This document shows, one piece after another, positions 1-7,963 of a DNA stretch of 33,050 bases. The DNA is from Syntrophaceae bacterium UBA2251 (GTDB lineage: Bacteria > Desulfobacterota > Syntrophia > Syntrophales > UBA2251), in NCBI GenBank assembly GCA_002347815.1, contig DDXV01000014.1, positions 1 to 33,050 on the forward strand. The letters are read 5' to 3'. The notes beneath the pieces are model-generated. The model was not told the origin of the DNA. It did not search any database and saw only the letters and a list, made by a program, of their open reading frames with translations. Every line of letters begins with the position of its first letter. The stretch's first letter is position 1. A program made the translations under genes and the position numbers.

Positions 1-5
1 AAGAG

Positions 6-329
6 TTATTTTGTGACAATGCCTAAGATGCTCGGGTAGATGCCGCACGTCGGCGCCTTGATCTGAGCAGAGGAACCCGTGATCTTCTTTCGCGCGCGAT
101 TCCCAGGAATATGTGACAGGACGCTTCCGTAACCACGCTCCGACAGAAGCAGATCTGATTCTTGCTCGTCCTTATTCCGGGAGATCTCTTTTACTTCTAC
201 GATGATCCATTGGCCATCAATCGTGATCTCGTAATCTGGGGTCTTATTGTTCTCCGCTGGAATACGTTGGCACGTGATCCCTGAGTTCGCACAGTAGTCT
301 TCAAACCATTTCTCGGATTGTGTTTTCAT
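6..329 (-). CDS. PD-(D/E)XK nuclease-like hypothetical protein, possibly C-terminally frameshifted
   Basis: This 107-residue protein has the core of a PD-(D/E)XK nuclease fold. A Pro-Asp pair (TPDYEI, about residues 30-35) is followed after a short beta-hairpin by EVKEI (about 45-49), the expected metal-binding Asp and Glu-x-Lys. It starts at an ATG preceded by GAGAAG and follows the DUF5131 gene on the same strand after a 68-base gap, so the two may be co-transcribed. The end looks wrong: after GIYPSIL the frame runs only five more residues to a stop, where I would expect related proteins to continue. Skipping one base near position 21 opens a frame reading ALSQNNS that runs off the window. 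Seen: motif and early stop. Inferred: nuclease activity and a one-base lesion. The specific function is unknown. Confidence 0.6.
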   Translation of the reverse strand: MKTQSEKWFEDYCANSGITCQRIPAENNKTPDYEITIDGQWIIVEVKEISRNKDEQESDLLLSERGYGSVLSHIPGNRARKKITGSSAQIKAPTCGIYPSILGIVTK

Positions 330-397
330 TGCTTCTCATGACTTCTGGGTACGGACACCTTACAGATTTCATATAGCTTGGAAATCACCCGTGCCGC

Positions 398-1150
398 CTA
401 TTGCAGATTCAGCGCATAATTTGGCTGGTAAATGCCGCTGTCGTGCTCCGGCATTTCGCCATACGTCGCTCCGTCCAAGAGTCTGCCTGATTTCTTCTTA
501 TTGACACCCCCCCACTGCTTAAAAAAGAAGGGAACCTTCGCGTCACGACATTGCTGTTGGATGTCGATCACCCAGCTTTTACTCATGGGCCGGGCGCCGG
601 GGCCGCTTTCCCCACCGACGATCACCCAATTGATCTTCGCAAGATCCATATCGGGTATCGGATCTAAGAGTGGTTCAAGCGAAAGAAACCGGACAGACGC
701 CGGAACATTGCGAAGATATTCAAGCCGGTAAAGGTAGGCGGCGCTTTCTACTGTCACACCCATCCAGATATTCTCTGCCCAAATCAGTGATGGAGCAAGG
801 TCGGCAAGGCGTTCTGCCCGCTTGGTCAGGACCTGGAAACGGTGCCAGTAGGACTTTTTCATGACTTCAAAGACCTGCTGAATGAATTGAACGGAAACGT
901 CGTTGTGGAAAAGATCCCCCATGGAATTGACAAAGATCATGTGAGGACGCTTCCATTTCAGAGGAATGTTCAAAGCATGTGGATGAAGGGTCACCTGAAA
1001 TCCGTTGGCATAGTTCCTCTGCCCCATCGCCTTGAGACGAATGGCCATGCGTTCGGCATAGCAATGGGTGCATCCCTCACTGATCTTGGTGCAGCCGGTG
1101 ACCGGGTTCCAGGTTGATTCCGTCCATTCAATCGCTGAATTTGCAGCCAT
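398..1150 (-). CDS. DUF5131 family (phage Gp37/Gp68, three-Cys-motif) protein
   Basis: The 250-residue product begins MAANSAIEWTEST and carries the three-cysteine signature GCTKISEGCTHCYAE near residue 20, which defines the phage Gp37/Gp68 (DUF5131) family. Other family-like blocks are NSMGDLFH, QVLTKRAERL, WMGVTVES, LSLEPLL, VIVGGESGPGARPM and FFKQWGG. The cysteine cluster is suggestive of metal or Fe-S binding, but the biochemical role is unknown. I chose the ATG at 1150; a TTG two codons upstream overlaps the stop of the preceding tcmP remnant, so the genes are translationally coupled. In this family the usual neighbour is TcmP, the three-Cys-motif partner, and a broken copy lies directly upstream here. 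Length and motifs look complete, so the gene appears intact although its partner is not. Base composition is less GC-rich than the metabolic genes to the right, which suggests acquisition by transfer. Confidence 0.85.
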   Translation of the reverse strand: MAANSAIEWTESTWNPVTGCTKISEGCTHCYAERMAIRLKAMGQRNYANGFQVTLHPHALNIPLKWKRPHMIFVNSMGDLFHNDVSVQFIQQVFEVMKKSYWHRFQVLTKRAERLADLAPSLIWAENIWMGVTVESAAYLYRLEYLRNVPASVRFLSLEPLLDPIPDMDLAKINWVIVGGESGPGARPMSKSWVIDIQQQCRDAKVPFFFKQWGGVNKKKSGRLLDGATYGEMPEHDSGIYQPNYALNLQ

Positions 1151-1152
1151 TT

Positions 1153-1819
1153 TCAAACCTTCTTACGGGGAAAGCTTGCAAGTACATCTTCGGCAAATGT
1201 CCCCTTTCTTCGTTTCGATCCATCAGATTTTCTCGCTGCGATCTTCTCATTATTCTCGAGATGTATCAACGCCTCTCGGTAATTCGAAGCAATGTATGGG
1301 GTATCGACGCTGTGCTCTTCGTATATTTCTCTTCTGGAAAGAGTTCGCCCTGCGTAAGCTTCCAAGAGGCTGTCCTGCAGATCTTCGAGTGGCCTTGACA
1401 GTTGAAATAACAGGCTCTGTTTCGGAAGAAAATCCGCAGAACTATATTCGAATGACGGAACACCCTGCTCGGCCCCCGAGCTCTCCTTTGCCATAATCTC
1501 TTTCATGATATGGTATGGCCGCCTCCAACGTCCGCGCCTTGGCCTCATCCTTGTCGTTAAAAAGGGTAACGAGACGATCCCGGATATCGGGCTTCTCGAT
1601 GGCTTTCTGTAGTATCATCAGTGGAGTAGACTGAGAACCGTCTTTATAGCGCCCCGGTCCGGCAAAAAGATCAATGTAGGCGATTTTCTGAGACTGACCG
1701 GGATTTCTTTTCTGTATGTTGACGATGACGTTCGTCCATGCATCGAAGTATTTGGCGATAATTGTCGCTTTCACGAGAGATTGATCGGACTGCTCATCGA
1801 AGAAACTCTTGGCTGTCAT
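1153..1819 (-). pseudogene. tcmP: three-Cys-motif partner protein TcmP, internal deletion with frame change
   Basis: Two halves of one TcmP protein lie in different frames. The N-terminal half starts at the ATG at 1819 and reads through FFDEQSDQSLVKA, YIDLFAGPGRYKDG, TPLMILQKAI and VTLFNDKDEAKARTLEAAI before losing homology near position 1515. The C-terminal half, one frame over, begins near the same point with IMKEIMAKESS and continues through LLFQLSRPLEDLQDSLL, GRTLSRREIYEEH, PYIASNYREAL and RKGTFAEDV to a stop that overlaps the DUF5131 start. TcmP proteins are typically well over 300 residues; about 215 codons remain, so a central block of very roughly 150 residues is gone. DLFAGPG resembles a nucleotide- or SAM-binding loop. 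Family assignment rests on recognising these motifs and on the neighbouring three-Cys partner. A functional protein is unlikely. Confidence 0.75.
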
Positions 1820-2000
1820 AGATGAATCTCGCATGGTCGAAGAACACGTCACAACTTATGACATGTTCCAACATCAATGCTCAAATACGTAATTTCGCTA
1901 GATGAAAAAACCGAGATGGGTGATACATACACCCAACCACAGGAAAGTGCAAAGGTAAATCAGGAGAAAAATAGATTCTTCACAAAGTCTCCCCCGCCTG

Positions 2001-2402
2001 CTATTTCTCCCGGCGGAGTTTACTGATTTCGGCGATCAGCGGGGTGCGGTCGAAATAGACCTCGTTGCGCCGGATTTTCCCCTGGTCGTCGAACTGGACG
2101 AAACACACCCCGACGCAGTCTATGACCTTATCCCCTACGGGGATCCGTGCCAGCCACTTGTTCAGGAAGCCGCCCTCCATCGGGATCGGTTCGATCTGGG
2201 TCCACACCCAGTCCGGATTCTGCGCGAGAAGCTTTCGAAAATACGCGATGAGGGCGGCCTTCCCCCGCACCCCCTGCGGGATGACCGGGTCGAGATAAAA
2301 GGCGTCATCAGAATAATAATCCGCCAGGGTCTCCGGGTCGTTTCCCGTCCAGGCCGGCAGCCACCGGGAGGCAAACGCCCGCGCTTCTTCCTTCGTCATC
2401 AT
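2001..2402 (-). CDS. SnoaL-like / NTF2-fold protein
   Basis: This 133-residue protein has the layout of the SnoaL/NTF2-like fold: an N-terminal helix (TKEEARAFASRWLPAW), the turn NDPETLADYYSDDAFYLDP typical of the group, a GKAALIAYFRKLLAQNP helix, then three to four amphipathic beta strands with FVQFDDQGKIRRNEVYFD. Members of this superfamily are small cone-shaped proteins that bind or isomerise small hydrophobic ligands, or have no known activity. Substrate cannot be read from sequence. The start is the first of two adjacent ATG codons, preceded by GGAGGAG at good spacing; the longer frame upstream has no Shine-Dalgarno and no family features. It is transcribed away from the selenoprotein gene, and the two share a roughly 270-base intergenic region that contains the selenoprotein promoter. 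Confidence 0.75.
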   Translation of the reverse strand: MMTKEEARAFASRWLPAWTGNDPETLADYYSDDAFYLDPVIPQGVRGKAALIAYFRKLLAQNPDWVWTQIEPIPMEGGFLNKWLARIPVGDKVIDCVGVCFVQFDDQGKIRRNEVYFDRTPLIAEISKLRREK

Positions 2403-2607
2403 CGGTTTCTCCTCCAATCGGCTGTTCTCTCTCCGGCAGCGTTTGATGCCGGACTGGCACGCGATGCCCCAAAAGGCCGCGGGGGTGCCGGTCGCCACCC
2501 ATCTCAAACGGCTTTCATGCTCCCGGTACTTCTTTGGCCGATTTTAGCCGCACCGTCAAGGGTCATTCGATAAATTCGCCGCAAGACCTTCACGGCCCGA
2601 CTTCTTG

Positions 2608-2637
2608 TTGACATCTTTCAAGTAAATCGGGTAGATT
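2608..2637 (+). promoter_or_regulatory. sigma-70-type promoter for the selenoprotein gene
   Basis: A perfect TTGACA at 2608-2613 is separated by 18 bases from TAGATT at 2632-2637. It lies 31 bases upstream of the selenoprotein ATG, in an AT-richer pocket. A purine-rich Shine-Dalgarno (GGAAGGAGGGAGCG) follows before the start codon. Confidence 0.6.
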
Positions 2638-2668
2638 TTGCATACATTCGGACCGGAAGGAGGGAGCG

Positions 2669-3433
2669 ATGAAGTACCTCAAGTACGTCGATGTCGTGCA
2701 GTCCATGTTTCCGGATCAACCCCCCTACCAGTGGACGGTCAACGCCTCCGCCCCCTGGACGCCCATCGTCAAGCCCCTGGCGGAGAGCGCCGTCGCGATG
2801 ATCAGCTCGAGCGGCGTGTACCGCAAGGATCAGGTCCCGTTCAAACCCGACAAGAACGACCTGTCCTTCCGCGAGATCCCCGCGGACACGGCCACGGGCG
2901 ACCTGGCGATCAGCCACGACTACTACGATCACCGGGACGCGGAGCAAGACGTCAACTGCGTCTTTCCCATCGAGCGGCTGCGGGAGCTCGCCGCCGAGGG
3001 GTTCATCGGCGGGCTCACGCCGTTCCACCTGACCTTCATGGGCCGCGTCTTCCGCAAGACCCAGTTCCTCGACGAGATGATCCCGGCGATGCTCGCCCGC
3101 ATCGAGGCGATGAAGGCCGATCTCGTCCTGCTGGTGCCCGCCTGACCGCTCTGCCATCAATCCGTGGGATTGATCGCCCGGGCCCTCGAAGAGAAAGGCA
3201 TCCCGACCGTGTCCCTGTCCTCGGCTTACGACCTGACGACGCTCGTTAAGCCGCCGCGGACCTTCTTCGTCAACTACCCGCTCGGCCATACCTCGGGCAA
3301 GCCGTTCGACCGTGCGAACCAGACGGCCATCCTGAAGGACGCCCTGGGCGGCGCCGCCGGGATCGCCGCGCCCGGCGCCATCGTCACGCTTCCCTACGCG
3401 TGGGACGACCCGTTCTGGCTCGCCGGGGCGTGA
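2669..3433 (+). CDS. GrdB/PrdB-related (glycine/sarcosine/betaine reductase B-type) selenoprotein, TGA read as selenocysteine
   Basis: One uninterrupted gene of 254 residues results if the in-frame TGA at 3143-3145 is read as selenocysteine. Its context is LLVPA-Sec-PLCHQSVGLIARALEEKGIP, giving a Sec159-Pro-Leu-Cys162 redox motif (UxxC) directly before a conserved-looking helix. The frame stays open and protein-like on both sides: DYYDHRDAEQDVNCVFPIERL and LAAEGFIGGLTPFHLTFMG before it, and PRTFFVNYPLGHTSGKP after it. These blocks match the GrdB-related selenoprotein B family, whose members act as reductases in which Sec attacks a substrate or forms a selenosulfide; relatives with Cys at this site are, to my knowledge, common. 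A perfect hairpin lies right after the TGA. The alternative, a nonsense mutation, would leave a 158-residue fragment. The gene has a strong promoter and Shine-Dalgarno and is followed 76 bases later by a broken acyl-CoA synthetase. The substrate is unknown; no GrdA or thioredoxin partner is in the window. Confidence 0.8.
3143..3174 (+). promoter_or_regulatory. candidate bacterial SECIS element
   Basis: Ten bases after the TGA (3143-3145), ATCAATCC at 3156-3163 and GGATTGAT at 3167-3174 form a perfect 8-bp stem with loop GTG. The first loop base is G, and the loop begins 19 bases after the TGA. Both agree with the bacterial SECIS pattern of a short stem-loop inside the coding region with a G at the loop start. 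SelB recruitment is inferred; selA, selB and selC are not in this window. Confidence 0.65.
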
Positions 3434-3509
3434 GCATTGCCATCCTTAATTCTTGCAGTCACCGGCGGGAAGCCGGAGCCATAAACAACCCAAGGGGGGA
3501 AAGCGCTTC

Positions 3510-5052
3510 ATGGAGAACAACAACATCAGTTCCTTTCTCGACCTGAACATCGAAACCTATGGCGAATACGACTACCTGATCTACCTTGGGGTACGAGGGC
3601 GAGAAGATCCTGACCAACGTGGAGATCCTCGCCCGCGCCCGTCGCTTTTCCGTGGGGCTGCAAAAGATCGGCGTGCAGCGGGGGGACATCGTGAGCTCGG
3701 TCCTGAGCAACGTCCTGGAGATCATCGAGATCATCAACGGCATCAACCGCATGGGCGCCACCTACCTGCCCATCATCTACATGCTCACGGCGGCGGAGAT
3801 CCGCTACATCCCGCAGGACTCGGGCTGTAAGGTCATCCTCACGGAGGCCAACCTGTTCCCGAAGGTCCTGGAGGCGGCGAAGGGATTGCCGTCCGTCGAG
3901 CGGATCGTCCTGATCGGGGAGGGCGAAGGCGACAACATCGTCCCGTACGAAAGCCTCCTGACGGAGGACGACGGCCGCGGCGACGCCGTCGACGTGGATC
4001 CCGATCGCGAAATCGCCGTCCTGATGTACACCTCCGGGACCACGGGCTTCCCGAAGGGCGTCCTGCTCAGTCACCGGACGTTCAGGTTCCAGTTCACGAG
4101 CGGCCAGCTCGTCTGGGGCGGGAAGGTCGGAGGCCGGGTCCTGACCACCGTTCCCATGAACCACATCTACGGGGTGTTGAGCATCACGGAGGGGAACAAG
4201 GGAGGCGGGGTGTGCGTCGTGATGCAGCCCTTCGACCCGCGCCGGGTGCTCGACGTCATCCGCGACTACAAGGCGAATTACGTCTCCGTCGTCCCGACGA
4301 TGCTCATCTATCTCCTCATGGTCCACAAGCCGGAGATCGACGACCTGTCGTCCCTGGTGCTGCTGATCTGCTCCGGCGGTCCGCTGGCCATGGAAACCCT
4401 GAACCAGGCCCAGCAGGCCTTCAAGATGGAGATCACCCAGGGTTACGGCTGCACGGAGGTGGGCGGGTCCATCACCCGCCAGCGTCTGGACCGGCCGCGC
4501 AAGCCCGGCAGCGTCGGGGCGGCCCTGCCGGGGATCGCGCTGAAGATCGTGGATTTTCAGGGCAAGGCACTTCCGCCCGGCGAGGAGGGAGAGATCGTCT
4601 GCCGGGGGGACTGCCTCATGAACGGCTATCTGAACAAGCCCAAGGAGACCGCCTCGGCCATCATTGACGGCTGACTGCACACGGGCGACCTGGGCCATCT
4701 CAACGAGGACGGCGATCTGTTCATCACCGGACGCCTGAAGGACCTGATCATCAAGGGCGGCGAGAACATCGATCCCGGCGTGGCCGAAGGCTGGCTCTAC
4801 AAGCATCCCGCCATCTGGGAATGCGCCGTCATCGCCATCCCCGATCCCAAATATCACGAGGAGGTGGCGGCCGCCGTCACCCTGAAGCCCGGGATGAAGG
4901 CCACGGAGGAGGAGCTGCTGGCCTACCTGGGCGAACACCTCCACCACTTCGTGGCGCCGAAGAAGATCTTCTTCTTCGACACCCTGCCCAAGACGGGGCT
5001 GGGGAAGATCTTGAAGCGCGAGATCCGGCGCATCGTTCACGAAAAGATCTGA
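3510..5052 (+). pseudogene. AMP-forming acyl-CoA synthetase, frameshift plus nonsense mutation
   Basis: This is a close paralogue of the intact synthetase at 16888-18423 and aligns with it end to end. It starts MENNNISSFLDLN after GGGGGGAAAGCGCTTC. Two lesions break it. First, a run of four G at about 3588-3591 shifts the frame; with three G the reading becomes IYLGYEGEKILTN, matching the paralogue. Second, TGA at 4672-4674 stands where the paralogue has TGG (DGWLHTGDLG), a single-base change. Otherwise the adenylation signatures are intact: YTSGTTGFPKG, GYGCTEVGGS, and the C-terminal LPKTGLGKILKRE lysine loop. Family role: ATP-dependent activation of a carboxylic acid to acyl-AMP and then acyl-CoA. 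Corrected length would be about 513 residues, against 511 for the paralogue. Either a recent pseudogene or two assembly errors; selenocysteine at the second site is unlikely because Trp is conserved there. Confidence 0.85.
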
Positions 5053-5312
5053 ATGGGAAACGCCCGGGGAAGGAAGGGTTGGGCCGGCACCATGCCGAGA
5101 CGGCGAAGGTACGCCTCGATGAGCTGGCGGAGGGTCTCCGGGGGCCGGCGTTGCAATCGCCATTGACAATCCCCCCGGGACCGGTTAAGGCAAAAGGCGT
5201 CTCATTTGATCTGTTCGCCCCGCGCGACCCGGGGGCATCCTCAATATGTTGAACACGGGTTTCAGACGAAGCCGTTGTTGGAAGACATTCAAAAAAGGGG
5301 GGAACACAGCTC

Positions 5313-6869
5313 ATGAGGGATGCCGTTCAAACGTCTCAGAATCTCGCCATCAACACCTTGAAGAAACACCGGGACCGGATCTTCACCGATCGGGAGGGGC
5401 TAACCCTGCGCTACGGCGACATCGAGGTCGCCTCGAACCGCGTCGCCAACGGCATCCTCGCCTGCGGCTACGGGCCGGGCGACCACATCGCCGTGGTCCT
5501 GCCCAACGGCGCCGATTACGCCGTCGCGGATTTCGGGATCTACAAGTCCGGGGCGGCGCTCGTGCCGATGAACATGATGCTGAGCCCGGCGGACGTCGCG
5601 TTCATCCTCAAGGACTCCGGGGCCAGAATGGCCTTCGTCGACGTCTCGCTGGCGGCCAAGGTCCAGTCCATGCAGTGCGACCTGCCGCAGTTGAAGGAGG
5701 TCGTCGTGGTCGGCGGCGCCACCGGGGACGAGCTGATCGGCTGGGAGGACTTCAAGGCGAAATACCCGGACAGCGTCGTGGCCCCGACCGCCGCGGAGGA
5801 CGACGACGGCCTGATCGTCTACACTGGCGGCACGACGGGCAAGCCGAAGGGCGTCGTCCACAGCCAGAAGAGTCTCTTCTTCGACATCCTGGCCCACGTC
5901 GTCGAGCTGCCGTTCGTGCCCGACGACAAGCTCCTGATCGTGACGCCCATGTCCCATGCGACGGGCTGGCTCCTCTTCGCCGGCTGCGTCCGGGGCACGA
6001 GCTTCTTCATCGAGGCGAGCTTCGATTTGATGCGCATCCTCGATATCATCGAGAAGGAGAAGATCACGATGACGATGATGGTCCCCACGATCATCTATGT
6101 CTTCCTCGACATCATCAAGACCAAACCCTGCGACCTCAGCTCCCTGCGCGTCATCGGCTACGGGGCGGCGCCGATCTCGGAGAAGCGCCTGGCCGAGGCG
6201 CTCGAGGTTTTCGGCCCGATCTTCTACCAGAAGTACGGCCTCGTCGAATGCCCGAACATGATCACGACCCTGTCCGTCGCCGATCACATCAAGGCCCTGA
6301 AGAATCCGGCCATCCTGCAGAGCTGCGGAAGGCCGGACGTCATGGTGTCGCTCAAGATCGTCGACGAGGAGGGCCGGGAGGTCCCGACGGGGCAGGTCGG
6401 CGAGATCCTCGTGAAGGCGCCCTACGTGATGAACCGCTACCTGAACCAGCCGGACATCACCGCCGAGACCCTGAAGGACGGGTGGCTCTGCACGGGCGAC
6501 ATGGGCCGGGTGGACGAGGAGGGGTACGTCTACATCCTGGACCGGAAGAAGGACATGATCATCAGCGGCGGCATGAACGTCTTCCCGGTGGAGGTGGAGG
6601 AACTGATCCGCAAGCACCCCAGGGTGAAGGAGGTCTCCGTGATCGGGATTCCGGACGACTACTGGGGGGAGGCGGTGACGGCCTGCGTCGTGCCCGACGG
6701 CGAGGTGACCGAGGACGAAATCAAGGCGTTCTGCAAGGGCAAGCTCGCCAAGTACGCCCAGCCCAAGAACGTCGTCTTCCAGGACGCGCTCCCGAAGACC
6801 CTGATCGGCAAGATCGATAAGAAGGGTCTGAGGGAGCCCTTCTGGGAAGGCAAGGCGCGCCGGGTCTGA
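5313..6869 (+). CDS. AMP-forming acyl-CoA synthetase/ligase
   Basis: A 518-residue member of the ANL (class I adenylate-forming) superfamily. The phosphate-binding loop is YTGGTTGKPKG, with Gly in place of the usual Ser in TSGTTG. The other core motifs are present: GYGAAPIS, FYQKYGLVECP, DGWLCTGDMGRVDEEGYVYI, the hinge region DRKKDMIISGGMNVFP, and the C-terminal PKTLIGKIDKKGLRE carrying the catalytic lysine. Expected reaction: carboxylate + ATP + CoA to acyl-CoA. It is clearly divergent from the other two synthetases here, so it probably has a different substrate, which I cannot name. The start ATG follows AAAGGGGGGAACACAGCTC. It lies 260 bases after the broken synthetase; I see no gene in that gap. 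A strong hairpin follows, so transcription probably ends there. Confidence 0.9.
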   Translation: MRDAVQTSQNLAINTLKKHRDRIFTDREGLTLRYGDIEVASNRVANGILACGYGPGDHIAVVLPNGADYAVADFGIYKSGAALVPMNMMLSPADVAFILKDSGARMAFVDVSLAAKVQSMQCDLPQLKEVVVVGGATGDELIGWEDFKAKYPDSVVAPTAAEDDDGLIVYTGGTTGKPKGVVHSQKSLFFDILAHVVELPFVPDDKLLIVTPMSHATGWLLFAGCVRGTSFFIEASFDLMRILDIIEKEKITMTMMVPTIIYVFLDIIKTKPCDLSSLRVIGYGAAPISEKRLAEALEVFGPIFYQKYGLVECPNMITTLSVADHIKALKNPAILQSCGRPDVMVSLKIVDEEGREVPTGQVGEILVKAPYVMNRYLNQPDITAETLKDGWLCTGDMGRVDEEGYVYILDRKKDMIISGGMNVFPVEVEELIRKHPRVKEVSVIGIPDDYWGEAVTACVVPDGEVTEDEIKAFCKGKLAKYAQPKNVVFQDALPKTLIGKIDKKGLREPFWEGKARRV

Positions 6870-6902
6870 CGACGAAGGACCCGCCCGGCGCCCTGATCAT
6901 CC

Positions 6903-6937
6903 AAGGACGGCCCCGAGCGACCCGCGGGGCCGTCCTT
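6903..6937 (+). terminator. hairpin terminator after the second acyl-CoA synthetase
   Basis: AAGGACGGCCCCG (6903-6915) and CGGGGCCGTCCTT (6925-6937) form a perfect 13-bp stem with a 9-base loop. There is no proper T-tract, so it may be a weak or Rho-assisted terminator. It sits in a 310-base stretch (6870-7179) in which I see no convincing gene, only this hairpin and the inverted repeat at 7140-7172. Confidence 0.6.
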
Positions 6938-7139
6938 CCAAATCATCTGCATTCATACAATTGTGGGAGGTGTGCGACATCCCGAAGAAACGGGAAGGAG
7001 TGCACTCGGCGTTGATGCGCTTCGCTTCCTTCCCCCGGCTGGGGCCGTCGGCCCCATTGACCTGAACGAGGAGGACATCCACGAAGCGTTCCTGATTTTC
7101 TTGACACGGGAAACGATTTCGTCTATGTCCCCGCCCCGC

Positions 7140-7172
7140 CCGGCCGGCCCGTCATACGCCCTGGCCGGCCGG
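7140..7172. repeat. GC-rich inverted repeat
   Basis: CCGGCCGGCC (7140-7149) and GGCCGGCCGG (7163-7172) are perfect 10-base arms around a 13-base spacer. Each arm is itself a repeat of CCGG/GGCC. It lies just upstream of the possible GTG start at 7180 and has no T-tract. It could be a hairpin in the leader or simply low-complexity GC sequence. Confidence 0.5.
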
Positions 7173-7179
7173 TATTGAG

Positions 7180-7566
7180 GTGCAGGGTTCCTTTGCCTGG
7201 TTGCGCCCCATCGAAAGGCTCATCTTCCGGCGCGACACAAAAGACCTGGCGGATGCCGACAGCCAGACCCTCAAGAAGATTTTCTATTTCCGCACCGTGG
7301 TTTTCATTCCCGTCATGCTGTTTGTCACCATTCTGGCATCCCAGCCGCTCAAGCATATCGGATTCAACCGTTACGCACCGTTCAACAGCGTTTTCCCAAC
7401 GACATACGACCAAAAGCACCCGGCATCGGCGAAGCCGGCCGGACTTGCGCCGGCGGTCATTCCCGATGGCGACCCGAGAAAGGTCAAGGGGCCGCGTTGT
7501 GAAATCGGCAAGGGAACGGCCGTTCCGGTTCATCCTGCAGGAGGTGCAAGCCATGTTCAAAAGTAA
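7180..7566 (+). CDS. hypothetical protein with one membrane segment, doubtful
   Basis: A possible 128-residue product from a GTG start. The first half looks protein-like: a charged segment (RPIERLIFRRDTKDLADADS) leads into a hydrophobic stretch (YFRTVVFIPVMLFVTILA) that could span a membrane. The second half, from about residue 65, is rich in Pro, Gly and Ala and has no clear secondary structure, as expected from translated noncoding sequence or a frameshifted tail. The Shine-Dalgarno is poor. The frame overlaps the following gene by 14 bases. It may be a degraded gene whose true frame was lost after residue 65. No family recognised. Confidence 0.3.
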   Translation: MQGSFAWLRPIERLIFRRDTKDLADADSQTLKKIFYFRTVVFIPVMLFVTILASQPLKHIGFNRYAPFNSVFPTTYDQKHPASAKPAGLAPAVIPDGDPRKVKGPRCEIGKGTAVPVHPAGGASHVQK

Positions 7567-7834
7567 ATTGAATCCGGAAGTCACCGCCGACACCCTGAAG
7601 GGGCGTCTGTGGATCGGGGTGTTCATGCTGGCGATCTGGCTGGTCTTCCTCTGGTGGGCCGGCATCACCTTCCAGTTCGTGGGACACGAAACCACCGGGC
7701 AGAACATCGTCTATGGGGTGATCGTGGGCCTTCCCTTCCTGGTGCTCATGACCCTCTATATGGCGCTTGTCGTGAAGGACCTCAAAGAGGCGCTTGCGGC
7801 CATGAAGGCATTTTCCAGGAAAAACGGGAAATGA
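7553..7834 (+). CDS. small two-helix membrane protein
   Basis: A 93-residue protein with a strong Shine-Dalgarno (AGGAGGTG, 7 bases before the ATG). Two hydrophobic segments are visible, about residues 20-45 (WIGVFMLAIWLVFLWWAGI) and 55-75 (VYGVIVGLPFLVLMTLYMALV), flanked by a basic N-terminus and a Lys/Ala-rich C-terminal helix. Topology loosely resembles the small subunits of sodium/solute symporters (DUF4212 type), but conserved motifs are not clear enough to assert this, and no large symporter subunit is adjacent. It is followed by a perfect 14-bp hairpin shared with the converging aminotransferase gene. Confidence 0.65.
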   Translation: MFKSKLNPEVTADTLKGRLWIGVFMLAIWLVFLWWAGITFQFVGHETTGQNIVYGVIVGLPFLVLMTLYMALVVKDLKEALAAMKAFSRKNGK

Positions 7835-7901
7835 GCGAGGAATAGACGGGGTGGATCGACGCGCGTCCGGGGGACAGACGGCCTGGCGCCAGGACTCCGA
7901 T

Positions 7902-7933
7902 TCCCGTGTCGCCGGCGAACCGGCGACACGGGA
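7902..7933. terminator. bidirectional hairpin between converging genes
   Basis: TCCCGTGTCGCCGG (7902-7915) and CCGGCGACACGGGA (7920-7933) form a perfect 14-bp stem around a CGAA tetraloop. It lies between the plus-strand membrane protein ending at 7834 and the minus-strand aminotransferase ending at 7964. T-tracts are lacking on both sides. Confidence 0.7.
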
Positions 7934-7963
7934 TGGAACCTGCGGTAAAGAACATCCTCCCCG

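Noticed and set aside
4672..4674. In-frame TGA in the first acyl-CoA synthetase as a second selenocysteine
   Set aside because: The paralogue has Trp (TGG) at this conserved site in the GWLHTGD motif, there is no nearby Cys redox partner, and the gene also carries a frameshift. A nonsense change or read error is simpler.
3526..5169. 547-residue minus-strand frame opposite the first acyl-CoA synthetase
   Set aside because: Antisense shadow of a GC-rich gene; rich in Asp, Arg, Gln and Val with no family motifs. The same applies to the long frames at 16780-18318, 5400-6617, 13177-14865 and 14651-16588.
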